From CTSoil-075 sp964292325 (GTDB taxonomy: Bacteria > Bacillota > Negativicutes > DSM-13327): DNA of 7,915 bases. Every line of letters begins with the position of its first letter. The stretch's first letter is position 1. The position numbers and the translations under genes are program-made. The stretch is taken from assembly GCA_964292325.1 (NCBI GenBank), contig CAXYVG010000137.1:1-7915 (forward strand), written 5' to 3'. The notes beneath the pieces were generated by a model. It did not search any database, was not told the DNA's origin, and was given only the letters and a program-made list of their open reading frames with translations. Shown here one piece after another: positions 1 to 6,574 of the stretch.

Positions 1-3
1 TTA

Positions 4-9
4 TATAAT
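4..9 (+). promoter_or_regulatory. -10 box for the acetyltransferase gene
   Basis: TATAAT matches the sigma-A -10 consensus exactly and lies 23 bp before the ATG at 33. The -35 element would fall outside the window, so the promoter is only half visible. In this AT-rich context the hexamer alone could be chance. Confidence 0.4.
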
Positions 10-32
10 GATACATTGAGGGGGGGCTTGAA

Positions 33-485
33 ATGATTTATCGTAAGGCTACATTTAAAGATGTAGAAGCCATGTACAAATTAATTAACGATTATGCGGA
101 TCAGGGCTTAATGTTAGGGCGTTCGCGGAATGTATTATATGAATGTTTGCGAGATTTTATTTTGGCAGAAGATAATGGCGAGATCGTTGGTATGGGAGCA
201 TTACATTTAGTCTGGGATGCACTGGCGGAAATCAGAGCAATGGCAATTGCACCTCATGTCACTAAATCAGGCGTAGGCAGTAGTATTGTGAAGGCACTCA
301 TTGAAGAAGCAAAAACTCTAGAAATAAAAAATATATTTACTTTGACATATCAGCCAGGTTTTTTTATGAAACAAGGTTTTAGTGAATTATCAAAAGACAA
401 ATTGCCCCATAAAGTATGGAAAGAGTGTATCAATTGTACTAAATTTCCGAACTGTGATGAAATTGCCCTAGATATAAAAATATAA
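33..485 (+). CDS. GNAT N-acetyltransferase, ArgA/N-acetylglutamate-synthase-like (COG1246 type)
   Basis: A 150-residue single-domain GNAT acetyltransferase, predicted to transfer acetyl from acetyl-CoA to an amino group. It resembles the short stand-alone ArgA-type proteins that can acetylate glutamate in arginine synthesis; the substrate is inferred. The family pattern is visible: an N-terminal RKAT start, an LGRS...LYECLRDF stretch near residues 28-42, the beta-strand block GALHLVWDALAEIRAMAI (55-72), and the acetyl-CoA loop T-K-S-G-V-G at 77-82. That loop lacks the usual leading Arg/Gln. FTLTYQPGFFMKQGF (102-116) follows. The C-terminus carries C-x2-C-x5-C (Cys132, Cys135, Cys141), typical of this subfamily and possibly a metal site. 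The start is fixed by GAGGGGGGG at 18-26, 6 nt before the ATG. Other genes of an arginine pathway are absent, so a general GNAT of unknown substrate remains possible. Confidence 0.85.
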   Translation: MIYRKATFKDVEAMYKLINDYADQGLMLGRSRNVLYECLRDFILAEDNGEIVGMGALHLVWDALAEIRAMAIAPHVTKSGVGSSIVKALIEEAKTLEIKNIFTLTYQPGFFMKQGFSELSKDKLPHKVWKECINCTKFPNCDEIALDIKI

Positions 486-497
486 GGTGAAATGATT

Positions 498-522
498 AAA
501 ACCCGCGAGTTGCGGGTTTTTT
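498..522. terminator. Bidirectional intrinsic terminator
   Basis: A 9-bp perfect stem, AAAACCCGC (498-506) with GCGGGTTTT (512-520), encloses a 5-nt loop and runs into a T-tract on the plus strand. The A-run on the left gives a U-tail on the minus strand. It sits between the convergent acetyltransferase and LysR genes and probably ends both. Confidence 0.9.
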
Positions 523-534
523 GCATATTTATAT

Positions 535-1413
535 TTAGTTAGAAGAGGGTAAATCACTGTATTGTTTTACAAGAAAATCAATAAAATATCTGCTTGCGAT
601 GGGTAAGGATTTTCTATTTTTAAATGCGATTCCAATCGTGCGAATAATAGGTGGGGAGATTTGTTTGGTTACAATATTATAGTGAATTCTATGTAAGACC
701 AATTTTGGTAAAATGGAAATTCCTAATCCATTTTCAATCATTGACATAATGGTATAATCATCATAAACACGATATTGTATATTGGGATGTAAATGATTCT
801 GCTTGAAAAATTCTAATGGCTCGCTTAATTGACCTTCATTCAAAAGAATAAATGGTTCAGTTGCGAGTTCTTTTAAAGAAATTGTCTCACAGGCAACTAG
901 TGGGTGGTTATTTGGTAACACTGCTAACATTTCATCTTGTTTTAAAGGAATGGTAGTAAGATTCGATATTGCATCTGGGTTGACGAAACCAAAGTCGACG
1001 CTACCTTCCCTTACCAGCTGTGCGATGCTTGTGTATTCGCCTTGGTGAAGTTCGAAGTTTACCGATGGATATTTCTTTTTAAAGTCTTTCATTAATCCCG
1101 GTAGCCAATGGCAAGAAACACTGGAAAAGGTCCCTATGCGTATGGTTCCACTTTGCAGACCTTGCATTTCTTTTTGTTTCTCTATAAGCTCTCGGTAAGA
1201 GTTACGTAATTTTTTAATATAAGGTAAGAATTCCTCGCCATCTGGTGTGAGTGTAATACCACTGCGGGAGCGCAGAAGAAGTGTAGTGGAAAGTTCTTCT
1301 TCTAAAGAATGTACCATTTGACTGATTGCTGATTGCGTATAGCCAAGTTCATCTGCTGCTTTTGTAAAGCTACCTGTTTCAATGATTAGCATAAATGCAT
1401 CATAGCGATTCAT
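535..1413 (-). CDS. LysR-type transcriptional regulator, likely of azlCD
   Basis: A 292-residue LysR-family regulator of normal length. Residues 1-60 form the winged helix-turn-helix: FTKAADELGYTQSAISQMVH at about 16-35 is the recognition motif, followed by the wing LLLRSRSGITLTPDGEEFLPY. A linker helix leads to the periplasmic-binding-like effector domain (about 88-290), opening with GTIRIGTFSSVSCHWLPGLM. The ATG at 1413 has AAGAGG on the minus strand about 8 nt upstream. It is divergent from azlC, the classic layout in which a LysR protein controls the neighbouring operon and represses itself. The co-inducer is not visible; branched-chain amino acids or analogues are a guess from the exporter next door. 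Its promoter is a perfect sigma-A consensus overlapped by repeat half-sites, which fits strong basal expression limited by autorepression. Confidence 0.93.
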   Translation of the reverse strand: MNRYDAFMLIIETGSFTKAADELGYTQSAISQMVHSLEEELSTTLLLRSRSGITLTPDGEEFLPYIKKLRNSYRELIEKQKEMQGLQSGTIRIGTFSSVSCHWLPGLMKDFKKKYPSVNFELHQGEYTSIAQLVREGSVDFGFVNPDAISNLTTIPLKQDEMLAVLPNNHPLVACETISLKELATEPFILLNEGQLSEPLEFFKQNHLHPNIQYRVYDDYTIMSMIENGLGISILPKLVLHRIHYNIVTKQISPPIIRTIGIAFKNRKSLPIASRYFIDFLVKQYSDLPSSN

Positions 1414-1439
1414 TTTATTACCTCTTATACATTAGAATA

Positions 1440-1475
1440 ACTTATTTATAGATTATAAGTATTAATTTTACTTAT
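1440..1475. promoter_or_regulatory. Putative LysR operator: three alternating ACTTAT/ATAAGT half-sites
   Basis: ACTTAT at 1440-1445, ATAAGT at 1455-1460 and ACTTAT at 1470-1475 alternate in orientation with an exact 15-bp step. The last pair extends to 7-bp arms, ATAAGTA (1455-1461) and TACTTAT (1469-1475), around 7 bp. Inside the first pair, TTATA-GAT-TATAA (1446-1458) is a palindrome of the T-N11-A form typical of LysR-type sites. A further CTTAT is at 1483-1487. Assignment to the adjacent regulator is inference from position. Confidence 0.65.
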
Positions 1476-1480
1476 GTCAA
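1452..1480 (-). promoter_or_regulatory. Consensus sigma-A promoter of the lysR gene
   Basis: On the minus strand TTGACA (1480-1475) is followed by exactly 17 bp and then TATAAT (1457-1452), a full match to the sigma-A consensus. It lies 38 bp upstream of the LysR start codon. Half-sites of the flanking inverted repeats overlap both the -10 and the -35 box. Confidence 0.9.
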
Positions 1481-1495
1481 TGCTTATGATAGAAT
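1467..1495 (+). promoter_or_regulatory. Putative azlCD promoter
   Basis: TTTACT (1467-1472), 17 bp, then TAGAAT (1490-1495) is a moderate sigma-A match 37 bp before the azlC start. An alternative -10 is TATGAT at 1485-1490. The -35 box overlaps a predicted operator half-site and the divergent lysR promoter, as expected for an activator-dependent promoter. Confidence 0.55.
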
Positions 1496-1532
1496 GAAAA
1501 AACAATAAAATTACTTACGGAAGGTAGCTATT

Positions 1533-2252
1533 ATGAGCGAGAATATTATAAATTGGAAGAATGGTTTAAAAGATGGTATTCCGATCTGTCTTGGTTACTT
1601 TGCAGTCTCCTTTACTTTTGGGATTATGGCAAAGAATGCAGGGCTTACTCCATTTCAGGCAGTCATCATGTCGTTAACAAATTTTACATCAGCAGGACAA
1701 TTTGCAGCACTTGGATTGATTGGAGCTTCTTCTACTTATTTAGAAATGGCAGTTACGCAGTTCATTTTGAACCTACGGTATTGTCTGATGTCGTGTTCAA
1801 TATCGCAAAAATTAGATGCAAAAACGGATTTTCTTCATAGATTTTTGGTGGCTCATGGGGTATCAGATGAAATATTTGGAGTGTCTGTTTGTAAAAATGG
1901 CAAATTAAATCCCTTCTATAATTATGGGTTGATGAGTGTTTCTATGCCGGGATGGGCACTTGGCACATTTTTTGGCGTTGTTTCAGGAAGTGTTTTACCC
2001 GAACGTATCATTAGTGCTTTGAGCATTGCTCTCTATGGAATGTTTATGGCGGTGATTATCCCACCAGCAAAAGGCAATAACCTGCTGTCTAGCATTATTT
2101 TAGTAGCCATGCTGATTAGTCTGCTCTTTACAAAAATTTCGCTTTTTAGTGATATTTCATCGGGATTCAAAATCATTATTTTGACGATGCTGATTGCGGG
2201 CATTGCAGCATTCTTATTTCCGATAAAGGAGCAAGAGCTTAATGAACGATAA
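1533..2252 (+). CDS. azlC: AzlC-family branched-chain amino acid exporter, large subunit
   Basis: A 239-residue integral membrane protein of the AzlC/YgaZ family, the large subunit of a two-part exporter of branched-chain amino acids. In Bacillus subtilis, azlC is linked to 4-azaleucine resistance; E. coli YgaZH exports valine. Family signatures are visible: GIPICLGYFAVSFTFGIMAKNAG at about 15-37, MSLTNFTSAGQFAALGLIG (46-64), and the NLRYCLMSCSISQKL block (about 80-94). Several hydrophobic helices follow, the last ending in IAAFLFPIKE. GGAAGG (1519-1524) lies 8 nt before the ATG. The stop overlaps the start of azlD by 11 bp, implying coupled translation. Divergent transcription from a LysR gene suggests induction by an amino-acid signal. 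Substrate specificity cannot be read from sequence. Confidence 0.93.
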   Translation: MSENIINWKNGLKDGIPICLGYFAVSFTFGIMAKNAGLTPFQAVIMSLTNFTSAGQFAALGLIGASSTYLEMAVTQFILNLRYCLMSCSISQKLDAKTDFLHRFLVAHGVSDEIFGVSVCKNGKLNPFYNYGLMSVSMPGWALGTFFGVVSGSVLPERIISALSIALYGMFMAVIIPPAKGNNLLSSIILVAMLISLLFTKISLFSDISSGFKIIILTMLIAGIAAFLFPIKEQELNER

Positions 2253-2550
2253 TATCTATCTTTATATACTGGTTATGGCTGGCGTTACCTATCTAATAAG
2301 ACTAATACCTCTGACTATCATGCGTAAAGAAATCAAAAATGTGTATATCAAATCCTTTCTATATTATGTTCCTTTTGTAACATTGGCGGTTATGACGTTT
2401 CCTGCTGTATTGAAATCTACGGCAACAATATGGTCTGCATTGGGTGGTTTTGTAATGGCGATTATTTTTGCGTATCAAGGCAATAGCCTATTTAAAGTTT
2501 CGCTAGTTGCATGTCTTTCTGTCTTCGTTATTGAATTTATAACCTGTTGA
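2242..2550 (+). CDS. azlD: AzlD-family branched-chain amino acid exporter, small subunit
   Basis: A 102-residue membrane protein of the AzlD/YgaH family, the small partner of AzlC. Typical features are the opening helix with VTYLIRLIPL (about 15-24), then YVPFVTLAVMTFPAVLK (about 42-58), and two further hydrophobic helices up to the C-terminus, for about four membrane segments. AAAGGAG at 2225-2231, inside the azlC reading frame, is spaced 10 nt from this ATG. The genes overlap by 11 bp in different frames, so subunit production is probably coupled. Length is normal for the family. The paired arrangement makes the assignment secure even though the protein is short. Confidence 0.93.
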   Translation: MNDNIYLYILVMAGVTYLIRLIPLTIMRKEIKNVYIKSFLYYVPFVTLAVMTFPAVLKSTATIWSALGGFVMAIIFAYQGNSLFKVSLVACLSVFVIEFITC

Positions 2551-2907
2551 ATCATCAGCAATATCTGTTGTGTCAAGGAACTAAATAGTAAAAGAAATAA
2601 AGCAGTTAGTCACCTCTATCATCTAAATTCGGAATACTTACCAAGCCACAAAATTTGTGGCTTTTTTCCCGTATTGGTAAGTCCGAAAAGCGTAAGAAGT
2701 GGTTTTAAAAATAAAATGACGATTTTTATCAGATTTTATATGGATTTAGCAGGGATTTAATATTTTAGTAGGAATAGTAACAAAAAAGGAATGTAATTTT
2801 TAATTCATTTTTTTGTAGCAAAAACAGGATAACGAATTTTTCAAGATAACAATGAAATTGGTATCGCAACGGGAGTTAGAAGCTATGAATTGGGGAGTGA
2901 AACAGTC
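2551..2907. other. Intergenic region between azlD and the chemoreceptor
   Basis: Apart from the nested hairpin at 2628-2687 this stretch is AT-rich and non-coding. I see no convincing sigma-A promoter for the downstream chemoreceptor. Candidate -10 boxes near 2829-2850 lack a spaced -35. GGGAG at 2871-2875 precedes an 8-codon reading frame (ATG 2885 to TGA 2911) whose stop overlaps the chemoreceptor start. Confidence 0.5.
2628..2687 (+). terminator. azlCD terminator inside a larger nested inverted repeat
   Basis: The core is AAGCCACA (2643-2650) with TGTGGCTT (2656-2663), running into TTTTTT up to 2667: a good intrinsic terminator 93 bp after azlD. Around it lies a second inverted repeat, CTTACCAA (2637-2644) with TTGGTAAG (2674-2681). 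This continues as TTCGGA (2628-2633) with TCCGAA (2682-2687) after a 3-nt bulge. The two stems share bases 2643-2644. The outer arms are not needed for termination and are unexplained. Confidence 0.85.
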
Positions 2908-4380
2908 ATGAATTTATTTAAAAAATCACCTTGTAGTGAAGCACTTTGTATAATAAAAAATGTTGAGGATCGACTTAAAGGGAGAGTAAGTGATCATCTT
3001 GAGGTTGAGTATCCCATTCACAAAACATTGCTCAAACATTTTGATAAGCTTTTTACAAATGAGGAGAAGATGTCTATAAATTCTAAACATATGCTAAGTA
3101 CTATATCTTCTTTAAGTGAATTTGATGTTAAAATGACACACTCTGCCTATAAAATGATTGACTTTGCACAAGAAATGTCGGTTTTAAGTGAATCTAATCT
3201 TTCTGTCGTAGAAGAGATTACTGCAAGTATGAATGATGTGAATGAGACAATCAGTCATACTTCTGATACGATGAATGAATTATCCAAATCCTCGGAAGCT
3301 TTAATTCAAAAGAATGATGAAAGTATATTACAATTAAATGAAGTAAATACGCTAAAAGAAGATGTTGTAAAAGATACAACTACAATGAGTGAACAAATAG
3401 AGCAGTTAGTCGACATGGCTACTAAAGTAAATGAAATAGTCAATGGAGTTCAAGCAATAGCAGAACAGACCAATTTATTAGCCCTTAATGCTTCGATTGA
3501 AGCTGCTCGGGCAGGTGAATTTGGCAAAGGGTTTGCTGTTGTGGCTGATGAAATTAGGAAGTTAGCAGATAGTACGAAAAGTAATTTAGATGATATGAGG
3601 ATTTTTGTAAATAACATACATCAAGCGGCCAATGGTGGTAGGGAGAGTATGACCAATACAATGAAATCTACTACTACTATGAATGAAAAGCTTGATATTA
3701 TATCTGGCACAATAAAAGGTAATGTATCCATGCTAAGAGATACAGTAAAAGATATAAATACAATATCAAAAGCAATGACAGATATCAAAGAAACATCAAA
3801 GCAAGTCAATCAAGCAATGGATGTATCAGCCCAAGATGCAGAAAAGTTACTTAATATGACACAGATTATAAATGACGATGCTTCCCAGAGTGCTGAAAAT
3901 GCAAAACAAATATCAAAGATTGATGAAGAACTTAGTGATATTGTTCGAGAAATGATTTCGGCATTAAATGGTGGAATACATGCCATTACAAATGAGGAGT
4001 TAATCAAAAATCTTCTGAAGGCAAAAGAAGCACATGGTAATTGGATGAAAAATCTAAACCGAATAGTAGTTGAAATGAAGAGTTACCCTATACAAACCAA
4101 CTCGAAAAGATGCGCATTTGGACATTTTTATCATTCACTTAATATAACTCATCCAGATATCATCAAAGAATGGGCGGCTATTGATGAAGTACATCATGAA
4201 CTACATAGTACGGGGGGAAAGATCATTAGTAAAATTAGTATTAAGGATTCAACACAAGCGAATACACTATATTTACAAGCTGAAGAACTATCAAAAAGGA
4301 TATTTGCCCATATAGATCATATAATTAAAGGGATTGAAAAGAATTCAAAAATAGGGATAGAAGTTCTCAATGTAGGATAG
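2908..4380 (+). CDS. Soluble methyl-accepting chemotaxis protein with C-terminal CZB zinc domain
   Basis: A cytoplasmic chemoreceptor of 490 residues from ATG 2908. No membrane segment or signal peptide is visible. Residues 1 to about 80 form an N-terminal helical region (EVEYPIHKTLLKHF). The MCP signalling domain covers about 90-350; its hairpin tip, EAARAGEFGKGFAVVADEIRKLA (about 198-220), contacts CheA/CheW. The C-terminal CZB domain (about 365-470) keeps the expected 3-His/1-Cys zinc ligands: His376 in AHGNW, Cys402 in CAFGHFY, and His429/430 plus His433 in VHHELH. CZB domains in other bacteria sense zinc or oxidants such as hypochlorous acid; the ligand here is inferred. GGGGAG (2892-2897) is 10 nt before ATG 2908, so the in-frame TTG at 2890 is rejected because it is poorly placed and overlaps the ribosome-binding region. 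No C-terminal CheR-binding pentapeptide is seen. Confidence 0.93.
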   Translation: MNLFKKSPCSEALCIIKNVEDRLKGRVSDHLEVEYPIHKTLLKHFDKLFTNEEKMSINSKHMLSTISSLSEFDVKMTHSAYKMIDFAQEMSVLSESNLSVVEEITASMNDVNETISHTSDTMNELSKSSEALIQKNDESILQLNEVNTLKEDVVKDTTTMSEQIEQLVDMATKVNEIVNGVQAIAEQTNLLALNASIEAARAGEFGKGFAVVADEIRKLADSTKSNLDDMRIFVNNIHQAANGGRESMTNTMKSTTTMNEKLDIISGTIKGNVSMLRDTVKDINTISKAMTDIKETSKQVNQAMDVSAQDAEKLLNMTQIINDDASQSAENAKQISKIDEELSDIVREMISALNGGIHAITNEELIKNLLKAKEAHGNWMKNLNRIVVEMKSYPIQTNSKRCAFGHFYHSLNITHPDIIKEWAAIDEVHHELHSTGGKIISKISIKDSTQANTLYLQAEELSKRIFAHIDHIIKGIEKNSKIGIEVLNVG

Positions 4381-4466
4381 CGAGCTGAGGAGAGGACCAT
4401 ATTGACAGATGGATTTGCAAAATACAGGTCCTTTTGTACCATTTAAATGTAGATTTATATAGAAAT

Positions 4467-4508
4467 AAAAAATGCTATTTGCCTATCATCAGGCAAATAG
4501 CATTTTTT
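4467..4508. terminator. Strong bidirectional intrinsic terminator after the chemoreceptor
   Basis: An 18-bp perfect stem, arms 4467-4484 and 4491-4508, encloses the 6-nt loop ATCATC. The arms begin with six A and end with six T, so it can terminate on either strand. A weaker GC hairpin, AGGACC (4393-4398) with GGTCCT (4427-4432) followed by TTTT, lies closer to the stop codon and may act as a first terminator. Confidence 0.9.
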
Positions 4509-4716
4509 AGATAAGATCATTCTTAAAAAAGATCGTTGCGATTCGTTAGATCTCAATACATTGCTACTTAGAGGGTTACGTGGTGGCAAGCCTGTTGAAG
4601 AAAAAGAAAGCATTAGTTCGGTTAGTTCTTATGGGATGCCATATTCTAGTACAATCTGATTGGGTAAAGAATTGACGATAGATCAGAGAAAGGTAGCATT
4701 TACCGGGAAACAGTTG
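4501..4716 (+). other. Possible decayed reading frame in the gap before dedA
   Basis: The frame through 4531 is open from 4501 to a TGA at 4657-4659 and continues in the same frame to a TAA at 4714-4716. Its translation reads like protein rather than random AT-rich sequence (RGLRGGKPVEEKESISSV, then YGMPYSSTI, and after the TGA KELTIDQRKVAFTGKQL). No good start codon or ribosome-binding site precedes it, and the strong terminator lies just upstream. It may be the tail of a lost gene. I do not recognise the family. Confidence 0.3.
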
Positions 4717-4805
4717 TAAAATAAGTAAGTGCGTTGTAAGTAAGAGGAATCTAAAATTAATTTTTAGTAGAAAATATCTATAGAGTATAGGTAAGAGAGG
4801 AGAAC

Positions 4806-5411
4806 ATGATGAAACATTTTTTTGACATGATTATAGATTATATTGCTCTGTGGGGTTATTCGGCTATTGGGATTGGTATGGCGCTAGAAAATGCATGTAT
4901 CCCGATACCAAGTGAATTGATTCTAGGTTTTGCTGGCTATCTTGTGTATGCTGGTCGATTGGACTTTACTCTGACTGTTATTGCTGGGGTTGTGGGGGGG
5001 TTAGTTGGTTCGATTGTTGCCTACCAGGTAGGTGCTTTGGGTGGGAAAGATTTCATTATTAAGTATGGTAAGTATGTTTTATTGTCTAAAAACCATATAG
5101 ATCTGGCTCAAAAATGGTTTGACCGCTATGGTCTAAAAGCCACTTTTTTTAGTCGTCTACTGCCAGTAATTAGAACCTTTATTTCCCTACCAGCGGGTTT
5201 TGCTAAAGTAAATTTCCTTAAGTTTATACTCTATACTCTATTGGGTTCAATTCCTTGGACGATAGCTTTGATTTATGCCGCTAAATTGCTAGGAGAAAAC
5301 TGGACAAAATTGAACCTTATTGGACATAACGCAAGTATTGTAGTTGCTATTGGATGTGTTATTGCTGTTATATATTATGTTCGAAAAAAACGTAATCAAC
5401 CCAGTTCTTAA
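4806..5411 (+). CDS. DedA-family membrane protein (VTT/SNARE-associated domain)
   Basis: A 201-residue multi-span membrane protein of the DedA family. Members in other bacteria recycle undecaprenyl phosphate across the membrane or support proton-motive-force homeostasis and envelope-drug resistance; the exact role here is inferred. Family marks: acidic residues in MALENACIPIPSE (Glu28, Glu37), the glycine-rich helix GVVGGLVGSIVAYQVGALGG (61-80), FSRLLPVIRTFISLPAG (115-131) with the two conserved arginines Arg117 and Arg123, and the later G-S-I-P-W segment (147-151). The C-terminus ends in a membrane helix followed by a basic tail (VRKKRN). Two ATG codons are adjacent (4806, 4809). AGAGGAG ends at 4802, so 4809 has the better spacing and may be the true start. 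The gene stands alone and converges on the HD-GYP gene 32 bp away. Confidence 0.92.
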   Translation: MMKHFFDMIIDYIALWGYSAIGIGMALENACIPIPSELILGFAGYLVYAGRLDFTLTVIAGVVGGLVGSIVAYQVGALGGKDFIIKYGKYVLLSKNHIDLAQKWFDRYGLKATFFSRLLPVIRTFISLPAGFAKVNFLKFILYTLLGSIPWTIALIYAAKLLGENWTKLNLIGHNASIVVAIGCVIAVIYYVRKKRNQPSS

Positions 5412-5443
5412 ACTAGAGAGAATAAAAGACACAGCATTACCTA

Positions 5444-6517
5444 CTACCTAAGGACATAATGAATACAAAGATCATTTACCTCTGATAAATTAATGACATT
5501 GCCATTACGTTGTTGCACAATGGATTTTGAAGGTTTATCTTTATTTACAAAAACGACTCGTCCCTGCTGACCATTTGTGAGAACTACTTGGTTGCCAGAG
5601 AGAAAGTTCATCATATTTTCAGTAAAGGTAATACAAACTTTAGCATCAATGGAATAAATGTCTTGACGCAATTTATCCAAACTTAAATAGGGGCTTAATG
5701 CACCAGGTGTATCACAATTAATGGTCAAATATTCGTCAAAAAAATCGGCAACCGCTATAATTTTGGCATAAGGATGAATATCTTCTGAGGTCAATTTATT
5801 AGGATACCCACTGCCGTCTTCTCGTTCATGATGATCTAATATACCGGAAAGCACACTTTGTGCTATATTAGGTGTTTTGCTGACTAAATCATAACCAAGA
5901 GTGGTATGGGTTTTGTACAATTGATAGTCATTAGGGGAAAGACGATGTGATTTATTTAATATTTCTGGTGGTAGTTGGGATTTACCTACATCATGTAGTA
6001 AGCCTGCCAAAGCAATAGCGCTAACGCTTTCAGGCGGAAACTTGAGCCATGTAGCGATAAGGGCTGAAATTGCACTCACATTAACGCTATGACGAAACGT
6101 ATAGTCATCACATTCGGGGAAATTATATAATTGGTCAATAACATTGCCGGAGGCGGATATATTATCAGCAATATCATCGGCAGTGTGCGTAAATGTTTCA
6201 ATAGAAATTTCCTGAGTTTGACGAATCTCTTCAAAGGTTTTTTGAACAATTGTTATGGATTTATTATAACTGTTGATGAATTTTTGGATTTTTGGATCTG
6301 TTATAGGATTGGTTGTTATCTCAGCAATTATAGATACTTTGTCAACGTTCCACTTCTGTAGATTTTTGATAAGAGTCTTATTAATAATAGTATTTGCGAT
6401 TGCCAATGTTTTCCCATCACTCGTGTAGATATCGCAAGCTAATTCCATACCAGGTACTAAAAACTCAACTTTTTGTTCGACTAATTTTTGTACTTTTTGA
6501 GATTCAATACTACTCAT
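5444..6517 (-). CDS. HD-GYP domain protein, probable c-di-GMP phosphodiesterase
   Basis: A 357-residue cytoplasmic protein from ATG 6517. Residues about 14-65 form a small N-terminal module (FLVPGMELACDIYTSDG...), followed by a helical linker. The HD-GYP domain (about 125-305) holds all the metal-ligand motifs: His143 in FRHSVN, His175-Asp176 in LLHDVGK, His204 in KTHT, His229-His230 in DHHERED, the GYP triplet at 237-239, and Asp258 in ADFFDEYLT. Such domains hydrolyse c-di-GMP, or cGAMP in a few cases. Intact residues predict activity. A C-terminal beta-rich module (FLSGNQVVLTNGQQGRVVFV...) is common in Bacillota relatives. GGGGGTG (6529-6523) is a ribosome-binding site for ATG 6517. The upstream in-frame ATG at 6532 has none and includes that site, so it is rejected. 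With the chemoreceptors nearby, a motility or sessility role is plausible. Confidence 0.93.
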   Translation of the reverse strand: MSSIESQKVQKLVEQKVEFLVPGMELACDIYTSDGKTLAIANTIINKTLIKNLQKWNVDKVSIIAEITTNPITDPKIQKFINSYNKSITIVQKTFEEIRQTQEISIETFTHTADDIADNISASGNVIDQLYNFPECDDYTFRHSVNVSAISALIATWLKFPPESVSAIALAGLLHDVGKSQLPPEILNKSHRLSPNDYQLYKTHTTLGYDLVSKTPNIAQSVLSGILDHHEREDGSGYPNKLTSEDIHPYAKIIAVADFFDEYLTINCDTPGALSPYLSLDKLRQDIYSIDAKVCITFTENMMNFLSGNQVVLTNGQQGRVVFVNKDKPSKSIVQQRNGNVINLSEVNDLCIHYVLR

Positions 6518-6554
6518 CCACGACACCCCCATATGATATTGCGTAGATTGTTAT

Positions 6555-6574
6555 TTTCAATAAATTTATTGAAA
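6555..6574. repeat. Perfect 20-bp palindrome upstream of the HD-GYP gene
   Basis: TTTCAATAAA (6555-6564) is followed directly by its exact reverse complement TTTATTGAAA (6565-6574). It lies 37 bp upstream of ATG 6517. A weak minus-strand promoter (TTGATG at 6596-6591, 17 bp, TTCAAT at 6573-6568) would place its -10 inside the palindrome, which suggests an operator for a dimeric regulator. Confidence 0.6.

Noticed and set aside
1553..1840. 95-residue frame inside azlC
   Set aside because: It is an out-of-frame shadow of the strongly recognisable AzlC coding sequence.
2717..2761. ATG-initiated 14-codon frame upstream of the chemoreceptor
   Set aside because: It has no ribosome-binding site, low-complexity AT-rich sequence and no sign of conservation.
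4402..4446. TTG-initiated 14-codon frame after the chemoreceptor, with GAGGAGAGG upstream
   Set aside because: It overlaps a weak terminator hairpin, is very short and has no recognisable peptide. The purine-rich stretch is probably coincidental.
5412..5443. Terminator between the convergent dedA and HD-GYP genes
   Set aside because: I looked for a hairpin with a T-tract in the 32-bp gap and found none. The two transcripts may overlap.
6131..6361. 76-residue plus-strand open frame within the HD-GYP gene
   Set aside because: It is antisense to a clear HD-GYP coding sequence with intact motifs and has no ribosome-binding site. It is a shadow frame.
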